A stretch of 64,000 bases of DNA from Cryptomeria japonica (taxonomy: Eukaryota; Streptophyta; Pinopsida; Cupressales; Cupressaceae), in contig NC_081414.1 of NCBI RefSeq assembly GCF_030272615.1, forward strand, positions 822,613,896 through 822,677,895. The letters are read 5' to 3'. A program made the position numbers and the translations under genes. The notes under the pieces are model-generated. The model was given only the letters and a program-made list of their open reading frames with translations. It did no database searches and was not told where the DNA came from. Positions 21,793-34,175 of the stretch are shown here, one piece after another. The stretch's first letter is position 1. Every line of letters starts with the position of its first letter.

Positions 21793-23279
21793 TTGACATG
21801 ACATAGAAAATAGGCAGAGATTAGTAGGGATTTACTATGAAAATGGTTTCTCCTAGATTAATTTCAAGACTACAGATGGCTCAAATAATTCTAAGAGCTT
21901 CTCATCTCTGAAGAATTTTACGTAGATAGAGGGAAAGATCCTTAGGGTTATCCATGAAGGGTTTTAGTTTTTTCTCTTATTTTTTGGATACCACTGGTCT
22001 ACTGTCCACTGACAGTGCCCTAGCTCCTAGTAGTTTAATTTTTTTGGTCATTTCCTTGAAACCTCCCTCATTTTGGCTTTAAAGTTTTTGAGGACAAGGA
22101 CTTCAACAGTAGAAAATTGTAAATTTGTGCAATGTATTAATGAAAATTTTGCAAATTCCAGTTTGTTTCAGTTTGCCTTTTATGGATTTAAAAATGCTTT
22201 CTATTTCGTTGTATTATTAGTTCCTACCATAGTAGGATACTTAGCATAATAATTATGTTTTGAAATAGCATAAATAGTTCTTAATTTGTGTCAATATAAA
22301 ATTTAATTTTCACCATTAAAAAATATTAATTTTTAAACAAATGTCAAATCTCATATTTATAAATCTTAAGAAGAGAGAAAGGAAAATTCGATTTTGAACA
22401 CAAGTTGGAGTTAGAAGATTCCAGATATGGGATAGTAATTAAAGGAGGGAAGATCGTGTTGAACATAGCAAGTCTATTCTAATTTCTTGTCTAAAGTTAA
22501 AGAACAAACTAAGTGTCACTTTTGAGATGACCTTTTCTAAAAGATATTCAAAGTGCTTGACAAAGAAGTATTTGAAAAAGCATAATGTCTATGAGTTGTA
22601 TTATTTCAACATTGTTGAGAATGAGGCAGAGGATTACGATTAAATTTAAGTTTTGTCAGTATTTAGGTGTAAGTGATATTGATTGTTTTAACTATAAAGA
22701 GTCGGGTGTTGCAATTTTGTGATAACTATCATGATAGATTTGCGTTTATTTTGTTTGCTTCTATTTTTGTAGGTTGTTTACCTCTACTATGTAGGTAGAG
22801 AGCTTACATATTGAAGTTTGGGACAATTTTTTGTAGTCTTTGAATTGCAGAATTAAAAAAAAAGGTTAAAGATTATAGAAATTTAATTTACATATCTTAA
22901 TATGAGTTTTTTAAATATTAATATAAATGTTATACATTATCTAGGATTAAATAATGCACTTATTAAGTAAATTTAAATATATTGTTAAATAAAAGTATAT
23001 TTCTAAATAAATAAATGATAAATAAATAAATTTATTAATTTGTTTTATATTATAATGAAGTATATTGCTTTATTCTAAATCTTTTTAATCTATTTTGTTT
23101 AAATGGATTAATTTATGGTCACTGCTTTGAATATGACTATTATAAATTTATAAATATTGGGAATACTTTTAACTATTTATTACCTTTATAATTTTCAACA
23201 TATTAAAACATAAAATATAATTAATATAATTTAAAAACTATTTATTAAAATTTTCAATACTATTATTCTTCAAATATAA
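21793..23279. other. No gene seen; very AT-rich toward 23 kb
   Basis: No open frame with a motif. 22860-23280 is almost entirely A and T. Confidence 0.5.
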
Positions 23280-23509
23280 ATTTGGGAATGGATACCATCA
23301 TTCGTTGGATGAGCATTGATCAATGACATAAGGTGTATTTTGGGCTAAATGTGGGAACAATATTTTTTTTGCAAAATTCTACCAAAAACACATGTCATTG
23401 AACACCTACATAAAAGAATGTCTATGGCCCATGGGATGATGATGTGTCAAGTGATGTGACGTTTGGGTGGAAAAAATCCTATGTATAATGGGACCCATGG
23501 GAACTGACA
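23280..23509 (+). repeat. Unit R1 of a ~212-222-bp repeat
   Basis: It starts around aatggataccatcattcg and ends ..aatgggacccatgggaact. It shares many blocks with R2, for example tggatgagca, aaggtgtattttggg and ggtggaaaaaatcctatgt. Confidence 0.75.
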
Positions 23510-23948
23510 ACAGATATGTAGTGATATTTCCTTATGGTATGCACACCAGTGAAAGTGAATGGTTAACATTTAGCCTTTAGACTTTGATGTCAACTTGTGC
23601 AGATGAATTTTCCAGCTGAATGAGTACATGTGGAGGAATGATGGTAGAGTTTGTGATTAATATCGATGACCATTGCCATTGGATGTCAGAAATTAGAATT
23701 GACTATGAGGTATTTAAAGCTTGGGTGGATTGGAAGCTGAAGGGTCATGGAGTGTAGTTGGATTGCCATTTTCTTGGTATCATATTGTCTGCACTTGCAG
23801 CAATGTCTTGGGTTTCTTCAGTAGCATGGCAGCCAATTTCTCATTCCATAATGATAAAAAATTAGTCCCCTTTCTCAGATGATTTACTTGTAAGAGGCTA
23901 AAAGGTTTGTTCTTGTTCAAGGATGAGTAGTTGTAGGCGAGTGTGAAA

Positions 23949-24287
23949 ATGCTGCTAGGAGAGGAAATTGTCTATGTATGTTATCGCTATAGGATGAACA
24001 TGGAGGAATCTTCATTGATTATCGCTTGGGGTTTCCAGTCTGAGGATGAGGTGGACAAGGTAAAAAATACCTTGAGAGATGTAATTGATTCAAACTACTT
24101 ATTAAATCTGGATAGCGTGTGTGCTCATGTGGTCCCAAAGGTGGGCATTATTCTTGAGGTAGGGGTAGCTAGTCTGGTGGCGCCACTGCCACTCATTCGA
24201 TGGGATGATGATGATTTGAAGGCAAGATGCATAGCTCTTGCTTGGCGCAAGTGGCAGGCCTTCAAAATATTCGCTAGGTTGATGTAG
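23949..24287 (+). CDS. Unrecognised ORF (113 aa)
   Basis: The frame runs from the ATG at 23949 to a TAG at 24285-24287 without internal stops. It contains YRYRMNMEESSLIIAWGF, SVCAHVVPKVGIILEVGVA and a C-terminal WRKWQAFKIFARLM. Composition is protein-like, but I recognise no family. It lies in the ~1.3-kb segment between repeat units R1 and R2. It may be a chance frame or a transposon-derived piece. Confidence 0.3.
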   Translation: MLLGEEIVYVCYRYRMNMEESSLIIAWGFQSEDEVDKVKNTLRDVIDSNYLLNLDSVCAHVVPKVGIILEVGVASLVAPLPLIRWDDDDLKARCIALAWRKWQAFKIFARLM

Positions 24288-24820
24288 TCTGATGAGGTTT
24301 TAAGAGTCCTTTATGAAGTGGCACGAGTAGAGGTGGGTTGAGAGTTGCGACCGAGACCCAAGACTACCCAAGAAATGAAGCATATCTTAGAATTCTATCA
24401 TGACATGGAGTACAAGTCATTTCTGGGTTAATATTTCTATGGCTGATGGTGTTTGGTGTTGTCTATTTGTATCCTTTTGTTCCATGTCCATTTTCTCAGC
24501 AGCTTTCTATGTACGAGGGGATGTTTGCTAACAATTTTGGTACGTCGAATTGGAATTGTGGGGTTTCTGCATGTAGCAGGGTTTTATTTTTTGTTGGGAA
24601 TGGTGGTTTCTAGGTGTTTTTTATGGTGGCAGAACTCTGGTGGTTTTACTATACCACCTATATTTGCATATTTGTAATATTTTATTTCCAAGTAATACAA
24701 TACAAAAATTATCGATAAAAAAAAATGAAATATAAAGCAAGTTTTGAAATTACATATTTAAATTATATATTCAATTCATTTAATTTATATTTAAATCCTA
24801 TTGATAATGGGATGGATGAA

Positions 24821-25140
24821 AACTGACAATGGATACCATCGTCTATTGGATGAGCATAGATCAACGACTTAAGGTGTATTTTGGGTTGAATGTGGGATCT
24901 CTAATTTTTTTTGTAAACTTCCACTAGAAACATGTTTTATTGAACATCAACACATTGCCCATGGGATGATGAAGTGTCAAGTGATGTGGCATTTGGGTGG
25001 AAAAAATCCTATGTATAATGGGACCCACGACAACTGACAAAGGATACCGTCATCCATTGGATGAGCACAGATCAACGTCGTAATGTATATTTTGGGTCAA
25101 GTGTGGGAATGATAAACATTTTTTGAAAACTTCTACCAGA
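24821..25140 (+). repeat. Units R2 and R3 (partial) of the ~212-bp tandem repeat
   Basis: R2 spans 24821-25032 and R3 begins directly at 25033. Both start actgacaa(t/a)ggatacc. R3 fades near 25140. R1 lies 1.3 kb upstream in the same orientation. Confidence 0.75.
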
Positions 25141-25705
25141 AGACTTCTGTAAATTATAAACATTTAATTAAGTATAGTTAAATTCTATATTTGTAATTGT
25201 CTACTTAATTAAGTGTAATAAGTTCTATTTTGGGAAAAAGTTGTAAAGGATTTAAAAGTTCAAAAACAATTGGAAAAGTGACTTGTGTGACGTGTCAGAC
25301 TGTCAATCCTTGGAATTTAGAAAGAGGAAATGGATTTTCTACCCTATGGCAATGAATAGCTATTAATAATATTTATAAAATTACAACACAATTTCAGAAA
25401 TTTTGCCCTTTAGGTTTTACTTTTCAAATTTTGAGGGTTTTCAAACTAAGGGACTCATATTGGTATTTTGATTCTTGGCCAAACCAGTGAATCCATAGAG
25501 ATTCAGAAAAGGCTACTAGATTAAGGAATGCAACAGAGTCTGTTTGTGCCAGTCTACTCAAATAGAAATTATGGGTAAAATCTAGAACACCTACATCCCC
25601 AATTTTTAATTATTGAATCTCGTGGTTTACCATTGAGATTGTAGAACTAGAATTAGGGGTTCAAATTGAGGGTTAGCATTATTTTGAACCATTAACAATA
25701 CTAGC
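25141..25705. other. No gene seen
   Basis: AT-rich with no assignable feature. Confidence 0.4.
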
Positions 25706-27445
25706 AATGAGGAAAATAGACAGTACAACTAAAACCTGTGTGTGTAAAAAAATATACAACCAAATTGGTTAAAACAATAGGTTTCACTGATGAATACCAT
25801 GATATTTATGACCCTATTATCCATGGTATAAAGAAAGTCATAGAAACTAGATATGCATAGTCTAATAAGGTGAGAGATCTAGACAAGGAAAAATATACCT
25901 TCTTTAACACAAAGTTAAACGCAAGTACAAATAAAATTGCATCGTATTATGCTGGACTTCCGAGCATGGTGTTACTTGAAGTATTCCCTTGCCTGAAACT
26001 TGTCATGGTATGTGCCCAAAATTATGATGAAGATAGAAAAGCAATTGTCAATAAAAATACCACAAAGGAAAAAAATTTCCATAACCGAGTGAGAATTTGC
26101 TCATTTGTTGAACCTAGGGTTTGAAGCACAAAACTAAAATGTCCATATTGATCTAGGAAAGCTGGCAAAGAAATGTGATAGAATTGATGAAAATTGTAAA
26201 GATTCATTTATCCAAGGTCTAACAGTGCCTGGTACTCGATTGGATCATAATCATAAGCCTCCTTATGATTATAATATTTTTGTGCCATAGGTTTAGGATA
26301 CTATTTCCTTCCTAACATTTTTCTTGGGATTGGAAAATGATAGGGAAGTGGGTGCCAACCTTCTTGAAATGATTTTTAATATCCATTGCATAACATAACC
26401 AATAAGATTTAATTTTGTTGAGCACATTGTTCAATCCATACAAACATAATTACTAATGATTAAAATAGGTTCATGTAAGATATTTTGGTTCACATCCTAC
26501 TTGTGCCATCTTCTTCTATCAAAGTATCATGCAATATTTGAGAACAACAAGCTCCACATTGAGGTCTATAAGATTGATGAGAAGACTCATAATGCAACAG
26601 AGTATCCAATATATGAATGGACACCTAAGATAAGTATGAATGATAATAGAAAGAACTACAACCATTTTGTAGACTTATTTTTGGCACCAATGTATAATGA
26701 GATTACAAGCACTCCAATGCCTAGATTTCTTGTGTTCTGTAGAGATTGCATTAAACTCAGAAATCAAATACAATTGGCTATCTAGTTCTTAATGGAAGAT
26801 TATATTGTGTTAAGGTTTTACGGATCAGCAAGAGAACCCTACAAACTTCCAATACATGTGACAAAGAGGGTTTTTGCATTAGAATATGTATGGAAGTTGG
26901 AGAGCATAGATGTACTCTTTCAGAGTCAGCAAAAGAAGAGCATATTTCCTTCATTGTCTTTCTCATGTGGAGGGTTCACATTTGACAGAAAAGCATTTGA
27001 AGTGGCACATGATTTTTTGACAATTTTTAGCTTTGGTGTTGAGGGTCACTGGTAGTATTATCCACTCAGCATCACTCAAACAAGGCTTAAGAAAAATGGG
27101 AACTCTAAAAGGATATGTCAACATGAAAGCAAACCATTTCTAGAAAATCTTAGAAACATGGACTCCTAGGATGAGGTAAGAAAAGAGATGGAGAAAATTG
27201 TTGCTGACAATAAAATTTCAACACAAGAATTGTCATCATAAATTATGGCATTGCACACACAAAAAACAATAGAGCAGGGCATCCAAAATAAAAATAAAAA
27301 TAGGAGGTCCTACAATTTCTACCCAAAATCTACTAATCTATCTAACAAAGCTATTCCCAAAAAAATACTGCATGAATGTAAAGATAGACATTGGACTCAA
27401 GCCAAAATAAATGTATTTTTGGACTATGAGGAAGAATCTTGGTGA
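25706..27445 (+). pseudogene. Unrecognised long pseudogene, N-terminal part
   Basis: Consecutive plus-strand segments keep protein-like composition but are broken by stops and shifts. 25790-26124 contains GFTDEYHDIYDPIIHGIKK and ASYYAGLPSMVLLEVFPC. 26456-26785 contains FTSYLCHLLLSKYHAIFENN and YPIYEWTPKISMNDNRKNY. 26792-27055 contains LEYVWKLESIDVLF and CGGFTFDRKAFEVAHDFL. 27245-27445 is Lys-rich. Together with the two following entries they appear to be one ~1200-residue gene. I recognise no domain. It could be a repeat-encoded protein or an accessory ORF of the adjacent hAT-like element, which lies convergently downstream. Confidence 0.5.
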
Positions 27446-28643
27446 ACCAAAGACTAGTCCAGAATTTGATGAAATCGATGAGGATATTGAGTTTAAAGAA
27501 TTATGGAATATGGAGCATCCCATAGAAAGATATGACATAAGTGATAATGAAAATGATTATGAGGTTGAGGTCACTCCAACAGCTACTAAAGTCTCTATAA
27601 AATTGAGTGGATTCGATGTTTTCCTGAAAGAAAAATGTAGCAAAGGGGAAAACATTGTGGAAAAAATGAGTTTTGAAGGTGGTGGTCTAGGTCCCAAAAG
27701 AGAAGGCCCTCAGTTTCCACTCGAGGTACCACTTCCATCAAATTCAAAATCAAAACGTCTTGAGAAACAAGTCAATGCACTTGATTCATCAGGTTCATCA
27801 AAGAAAGGTACTACTCATTACCCTAGGTCTCCATTTCAATTTGTTAGAGCTTCAAAACTCCCTTGTGAAGACACTTGGATTCAATCACAACCACTACCAC
27901 AGCATGGTATTCCTATTAGTGGTGAATCAAGTACCACTGCCACTAGTGGGGAATCTTGGGATGGTATTTATATTAGTGTTCAATCAAGTGCCACTGCCAC
28001 TAGTGGGGATGGCATGGGTAATAATACTAATTGTCCTGATCAAGTGAAACAACAAGATATCTCTCGCAACATGACAATAGTAGTAGATACTATACAAAAT
28101 CCTAGTGATCAAGGAAATGGGAAGAATCAAAAGATTATGACAATAATGATGAGTACAAAAAAACCTTCAGAACAAATTACAATTGCAAGTGAAGGTAGGA
28201 TAGGATTAGGAATGACTTTTGGTACTCCTCAAAATGAATTAGTTAGAACCACAAGCATAGGTGGAGCCTCATATATCACTGCAAGTGCTATTTCACCTTT
28301 CAAGCATTCAATTTCTTCAACAAACCCAAATTTTCATTACAATAATTTCTTTAATAAATTTGCACAAATAATAAATATGAATAAAGAAAAAAAGGAGATA
28401 TTGAAGAGGGGTACCCTTACTGTAGCTTTAGAGGAACAACCTGCATCAAACAGGGTATTTCCCACATATGACCCAAACAAAGATATGATGGAGTTCATGG
28501 TTGTTATGCCCCCAAATAAAAATAAAAGTACACCACAAAGTCAGATAGATCCCTCTGAATTTCACATTAGCACCCTCCAAATGAATTTTTCCAAAATTCA
28601 AAATGTGGACAAAATTAGTGTGTCAAAAAGACCAACAAAGTGA
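27411..28643 (+). CDS. Intact 410-residue frame of the unrecognised gene (central part)
   Basis: ATG at 27411, stop at 28641-28643. Because the preceding frame runs into it with an apparent shift near 27440, the ATG is probably not the original start. The N-terminus is acidic (DEIDEDIEFKELW, DISDNENDYEVEV). The middle is Ser/Thr/Gly/Gln-rich and looks disordered, with a near-repeat (GIPISGESSTTATSGESWDG / GIYISVQSSATATSGDG). The C-terminus has a possible conserved patch (FPTYDPNKDMMEFMVVMPP). There is no catalytic motif. It is the longest uninterrupted frame between Gag at 19.8 kb and the right end, so it may have decayed more slowly or more recently. Confidence 0.5.
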   Translation: MYFWTMRKNLGEPKTSPEFDEIDEDIEFKELWNMEHPIERYDISDNENDYEVEVTPTATKVSIKLSGFDVFLKEKCSKGENIVEKMSFEGGGLGPKREGPQFPLEVPLPSNSKSKRLEKQVNALDSSGSSKKGTTHYPRSPFQFVRASKLPCEDTWIQSQPLPQHGIPISGESSTTATSGESWDGIYISVQSSATATSGDGMGNNTNCPDQVKQQDISRNMTIVVDTIQNPSDQGNGKNQKIMTIMMSTKKPSEQITIASEGRIGLGMTFGTPQNELVRTTSIGGASYITASAISPFKHSISSTNPNFHYNNFFNKFAQIINMNKEKKEILKRGTLTVALEEQPASNRVFPTYDPNKDMMEFMVVMPPNKNKSTPQSQIDPSEFHISTLQMNFSKIQNVDKISVSKRPTK

Positions 28644-29653
28644 CCTACACTTCACTGCTAAAGATGGAGAGAGAGAAAAATAAGGTGGTGAAACAAATGG
28701 AAAAGTTACAAGAAGACTTGGAAAATGAAAAAGAAAAGAGGAAAGTGGTAGATAACAAGGGCAATGAAATATAGAAAAGGATAAAAAATTCTGCCTCTAC
28801 CTCAACAATTATAGTGCACGAAGAAATGGAGGCAGAACTGAAGGAACTGGGGGAAAAGTTGGATGAAAGCATTAAAAAATTTGATGATGAAAGAGCCTCT
28901 ACAACAAAACTATACAGAAACTCATATTTTACTGCTACCTTAAATAAAAATTTATAGAACCAATCTGAGCATGACATGGAAAAAGAAAAACATGTGGAAG
29001 AGAAAGTAGAGGAAGAAAGAAAACAATGTGCACAAATGAAAAAAGAGTTGCAAAATTAAAATATTAAAATTAATAATTCAAAAGACAGATTGAAGGACAA
29101 TATGAAAAATATAGTAAAGTATAGAAAAGAAAACATTTGGGGGCAAATAATGCAGAGGAGTTACAAGTTGTGTGAATGGTTGGAATTGAATGAAAGTCTG
29201 AGAGTATTGTTTTGGAAGCTCAAAGAGCACATTGAGAAGAATAGAAATGTTAATTCAAAAGAGAATATTGAAAAATAGATTTAGCAAGAAGTCTACAATA
29301 ACAATGATAGCTATTTTTCATCCAAAAGAATTAAGAGTTGCATTGATGCCTCAGTTAAGGCATCACCTATCATTCAAAAATGCCAAAAACTAAGGGAAAC
29401 ACAAGAAATTTTGGATAAAGGTGGGAAAATGTTATTCAAGATGCGACAAAGGACAACCAATTTGTTAAATATTGGTTTGCTGAAGAGTGTTGAAACATCA
29501 AATAAATTCAGTGGAAAAGAAGCTTTCAAAAAAAGGATGGAGGAAAAAATTAAGTTTGATTTAGACTTGCTTTCTAAGGACACAACTCCTCACAACTTTT
29601 CGGATTTCATCAAACCATTGACAACTTTGAACATGTGGTATTGGGTGAAATAG
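28640..29653 (+). pseudogene. Unrecognised gene, C-terminal coiled coil
   Basis: This lies in the +2-shifted frame relative to the 410-residue ORF. The sequence starts around MEREKNKVVKQMEKLQEDL and is strongly Lys/Glu-rich with heptad-like spacing (MEAELKELGEKLDESIKKF). It continues through 29090-29278 and 29411-29653 (KKRMEEKIKFDLDLLSKD), with stops near 28773, 28957, 29058 and 29278. A long coiled coil is the safe prediction. The final stop is at 29651-29653. Confidence 0.55.
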
Positions 29654-29861
29654 TGGAGTTAAGTCACTCTTCCAAATATGGATTGCTGATGAAGTTGTAG
29701 TTGACTTAGTATACTTTGAAATAAATTGGACTTCCATCAGATGGAGATTGGAGCACCCTACAAAAACTGGCACAAAGATCTCATGAATCATAGTATGTAT
29801 TGCATAGTATTCTTCTTTTACTCTTAATTTCAAGGTTTTCGCCATTTGGCATCACTTGAAA

Positions 29862-30200
29862 TAACTCTATTTTATGAATAGGAAAAATGCAACACTCACT
29901 ATTACTAATTCAACCTATGATGCACACCTTCAACCTCATAAATTTGTATTCTCAATTTCCCTCAGGTTTTGACTTTTCTGCATTTCTCTATTTATGATTT
30001 CTAGGTTTTGTACACTGCTATTCTGTATATTTAACTTGTCATGGCTTGAATTAATTTTTAAGTTTTAACTCTATTTTTTGAACAGGACTCAGGAGACATG
30101 TAACAATTGCTAAATTGCTAATCCAGCCTATGATGGTCATATATACCTTTAGCCTTGTAAAATTGTACTGAGTTTCTGATACTAATGGGATAATAGATTT
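29862..30200 (+). repeat. Diverged ~205-bp tandem duplication downstream of the pseudogene
   Basis: aactctattttatgaatagga at 29861 (20 bases compared) recurs as aactctattttttgaacagga about 205 bp later. Both are followed by cacaa/caa(t)..ttcaaccta or atccagccta, tgatg and ..cctcataaa / gccttgtaaaa. This is non-coding, possibly 3' untranslated or terminal sequence of the pseudogene's element. Confidence 0.45.
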
Positions 30201-30739
30201 TGTGCCTTGGTAATTGATTTTTATGTTGAGTCCTCACATGTTGCAAACCAACCTGAAGCTATTGTTGCTCCCTTGTTTCTATAAAGGGGAATTCAGGGTC
30301 ATTTGCAAAGGGTTCTAAAATTTGGTATTGGCTTTTGCATAGAGAATCATGCAGAGTTGTGTATTGAATGAATTGTATCTCATGGCTATATTTTGAAATA
30401 ATTAATGAAAATCTCAACATGTCTAAATAAACATCTCTTTATCAATAAAAAACATTATGCTCTTTTATTCTGTTATTTTCTATCTGAAAATAGAAAGTTG
30501 AAAAATGCAATTGCAATTCAATATTAAATTTTAAATGCAAAAAGTTGATAGACACATAAAATATCAAGTAGTCAACCACAACAATATGTTTTTTAATATG
30601 AATGATGAGATATAGTAATAAGATCAATAAATACCTATGAACTGGTATTCCTCAATCTCTTACAGTTTCCATTCCTCATTAAAATCAGAGCTTCCTTGAT
30701 TCTTGTCTATGTTTTCTTCACTATGAGTCTACATACCTT
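30201..30739. other. No gene seen
   Basis: AT-rich sequence between the convergent pseudogenes. It may hold the 3' end of the hAT-like element, but no terminal inverted repeat is recognised. Confidence 0.4.
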
Positions 30740-33346
30740 CGATGAACTGCATCTCAATGCTACTAGTAGGTCCAGTACATGAGTCAATTGTCCCAATGGC
30801 ACTTTGGTTTGAAGTGTTTTCCAAACCTCTTCTTTCACATTTCGGCCTCCAGATTTTTAGTGCCCTATAGTAAGGAAAAGTGTGAAACTCATACCTAGAT
30901 GTATAGAGCCTCAAGCAATTTTCCAAATTCTTGTCTAGTTTATTTCTTAGCTTTAATTTTAGGAACCCCAAAGCACTGAAAACTCTCTCATCCTCCACCG
31001 AACCTAGTATCATGGTAAGACATAAATCAGAAAGATTCAAATATTATGATATTGAATCATATAACACTTTGTTCTTACCTAGATCTATCCAAAACCTTGT
31101 TACTGAACCCTGTTCATGGGGGTTCCCCATTCTATCATATTGTTTGCTCATAATGTATGGAAAATGAGATGATTTCTCTCTAAGAGGAGTTTTATTTAAA
31201 TTTCCATTTATAGTTACTCCATTGAATTCTATGGATTTACAAAATTTATTTATCAAAGTCAATAGCTTATCTCGAAAATCAGTTGCACTATTGAAGTTCC
31301 AATATTGAGGAAACACAATAGACATAGCTTCAAGTACTTTCTCAGTAGAGAATCTGGTTCTAATTTGTGAGGAGAGATCATAGGGCATTTTATTCATAGA
31401 AGCAATAATAGACTTAACAATATTACTAAAATATTCCCTTGTAACTCTTGCTAGTTGCTTCTTGGGGCACTTTCTTGGTTCATCATGCTCGACCATGGCA
31501 AATAAGCGCATTGGTATCTCAACTCCACATACACTGGCACATATTCCCCCATTTGCACCAATCTATAAAAAGTTATCAGGATTGTTCAAATCTGTGAGTG
31601 TCCGCCACTTAGAAAAATTTTCATCACATAATGTTGGTTGAGATCAATAGAGATTATTGAGGGCGAGGCATGACATCTTATGCAGCTTAGCAGATTCTGC
31701 AATATACATAACTCTTTGTTGGGTTTTTTATAATATTCCTCATTTCCTCTAGCATGGGGAAAAGAGCTACTAAATTTAAGATTGTCTCTATATTATTTAA
31801 CCTCAGAAGCAGGTCAAGAAATTTCGAGTGCTCTGATTCATCGCGGTTTGTGTGAAATAGTCCAATCAAGGATGGATATTCTAAAAAAACTCAATGCATT
31901 GGAATATCCAAAGAGATCTATGTGGTATCAATATCCTTAAGAATCTTGTTCCTATCAGTTATTCCATTAGCAAAGTGTTGAAATTCCATAAATCATTTGG
32001 GACTTTGACAAAAGTGTGAGAAGAGCTCTCTGACTAAATTTTCAATTCCTTTTATTCAAGCATACTTCTTCACAATTCTGAAAGCTAGATTCATTCTGTG
32101 GGCCATGTAGTGAATGCCAGTAATGTAGGGTGCACAAGAAGTTTCCATCTTTGTGCAAAGACCAATCATGTGACCTTGCATTACTAAAGCTCCATCTGCT
32201 CCAACACAAACCAACTTTTATGCAATTTTCATGTCATCCATACCTTCATATTCAATTAAACAACTCTTTACTAGTTGAAATAAATTTCTCATTATTGCAC
32301 TATCCTGCATTTTAGCAACAGATAGTAGATGAGGTTGACAGACATGATTCTGTACAATATAAACATGCATGCATACCCACAAAGTATTATCTATTGTCGT
32401 AACTTTGTCTAAAGACAATGCAATAAAGTTTAACTCCCTTACTTTTTCCTTTACATCTTCTTTTTCAACTTGCCCATTCCCATCCACTGTAACATGACCA
32501 ATGACTATTAAGATAGTTAGAAACTTTCAAAAGTTTAATAAACAACTCATTGATGGGTAGTCTATCGTAGCACGCCCTCTGCTCAAAATATAAAAAATAA
32601 CACTTAACTGAACAACTTTTCCCATGTGTTCTATTTGCATTACTTTTCTAAGAATAGCTTCAATAGAACCTTTAACTTTAGCAAGATGCATTTTTATTTT
32701 CTCACGAAAATAAAATTCTTTGGCATTCCTCACATGCTTACATTCCTCCTTTGTTTTCCATCTTATCATTGATTTTTCAACTCTGTCTATCATTTTTTGT
32801 CATAAACAATACCCATATGCTTTTTTATGGTGTCAATTTTTAGCTGCAACCTATTTTCCTTATGTTTCCAAGTGCAAATCTTACACCTACATTCTACTCA
32901 AGGCTCGCCTTCAATTTAATTCTCCACTGGTTCAATGAATAGATACTTTGACACCCAATTAATTTGAAAATTCCTCACTAACATATCCCACTCTCGATCC
33001 CTTTTTTATTTCGGTTGATCCTTTTTTTATATGGTTTTTCTTTTCCCCTTCCGTGCATTATCATATGTGGCATTATCACCCAATTCGATTATATCATTTC
33101 AGCTAACCTGGGTATCTACCAGAAAATCTTTTTCAAGTTCATCGTGACCTAGGATATTAGGTTCTCTGCCTTCTTCAATATGTGGTGAAGGTTGTGAATC
33201 TTATACTTGTACTTGTGATGATGTACCTTCCTAATTTTCACCATGATCTTTGCCAATGCCAAAGTACAAAGACAATGTTCTGCCTTTTTAGGCCTCTCTT
33301 GGCCTTCCCCACATTCATGATTCCTACCTTTCTTCCTGTTTGACAT
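30740..33346 (-). pseudogene. hAT-superfamily (ZNF862-like) transposase pseudogene
   Basis: The probable start ATG is at 33346-33344 (MSNRKKGRNHECG). Near 32890-32810 a BED/TTF-type finger CRCKICTWKHKEN..DTIKKHM is visible. Next come QLSVIFYILSRGRATIDYPS (about 32610), ALSLDKVTTIDNTLW (about 32410, with the first catalytic Asp), GADGALVMQG (GADG at 32191-32202, the second catalytic Asp) and HYMAHRMNLAFR (about 32110). The hAT C-terminal dimerisation segment DERVFSALGFLKLKLRNKLD lies near 30990. By family knowledge such proteins cut and rejoin transposon ends. Several stops and shifts split the gene (segments 32793-32527, 32487-32218, 31869-31687, 31511-31044, 31040-30729), so it is dead. Confidence 0.85.
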
Positions 33347-33705
33347 CTCCAATGAAATAATGGATGCAAAAAAAATATCAAGTTGTTGAAGAAGTAATAA
33401 TAGTAAATAGACTAGACTATATGATTCATTGGCCCTACGGATTACATTCTTTATGTCTAAGGTCTCCAGGGTAACAACTAGCACTAATGAGTCCCCACTG
33501 AATAATAATGAACTCAACAGTGCAAACAAATAGAGATAAATTCAAAATAATATTATAACAGTTCAAAAATATGATCACTCACCTAATAGGTCACTAGCAG
33601 TCTAAAACTTTACCATTGATCCAAATTGAGAACCCAGAACTGACCAAATTATGTAGAGATGGATCTAATATTTAAATGTATTTATACCAATCCTTATTTG
33701 GCAAA

Positions 33706-34175
33706 TTTGGTGGGAATTTTATATGGTATACAAATATTTGGCGAATTTTCAGCTTAACTATAACACGTCTTATGGAATTTCTGAGTTGATTATGGGTCAA
33801 GGTCAGTTAATTGGCAAATATAATAGAGTTAGCGAAAATTGGGGTGAATAGAGACACGTGTTCACAAAATGCCAGGCAAATTGGGTCCTCCTAGCAAATA
33901 AATCTTTATATGGCTATTAGCGAGTTATGGCTATCTAATAAGGCAACCTTGGAGAGTGTAGGTGAAAAAAATGAATTTACTGTGTGGAAAACGTGGATTC
34001 TATTTGTGAAATCTTCACATTGATACTCTTAATTACATAAAAAAATGGGCAATTGGGTCATGCATTTGACGAATATTAATAAATTCCTGGCGACATGGCC
34101 ACCTCTAGTCAGTACAATATATTCGCCATTCCTGGTAGTCGACATGAAATATTTGCCATTGGCGAATATTCACCA
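33706..34175 (-). repeat. Clustered ttggc(g/a)aat motifs upstream of the hAT transposase
   Basis: At least eight matches to ttggcgaat/ttggcaaat or the reverse complement occur in 470 bp. Examples are near 33706, 33736, 33809, 33874, 34063, 34130 and 34151-34174 (atttgccattggcgaatatt). Just inside is ggccacctctag at about 34097-34108; its reverse complement ctagaggtggcc resembles hAT terminal repeats. hAT transposases bind subterminal repeats, so this may be the element's 5' end. The matching other end was not found. Confidence 0.5.

Noticed and set aside
23280-25032. R1 and R2 as LTRs of a small retrotransposon
   Set aside because: R3 continues in tandem directly after R2, the repeat lacks TG/CA ends and no primer-binding site follows R1. 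A tandem repeat with an insert fits better.
30931-31167. Plus-strand 78-codon frame over the transposase
   Set aside because: Antisense of the hAT dimerisation region.
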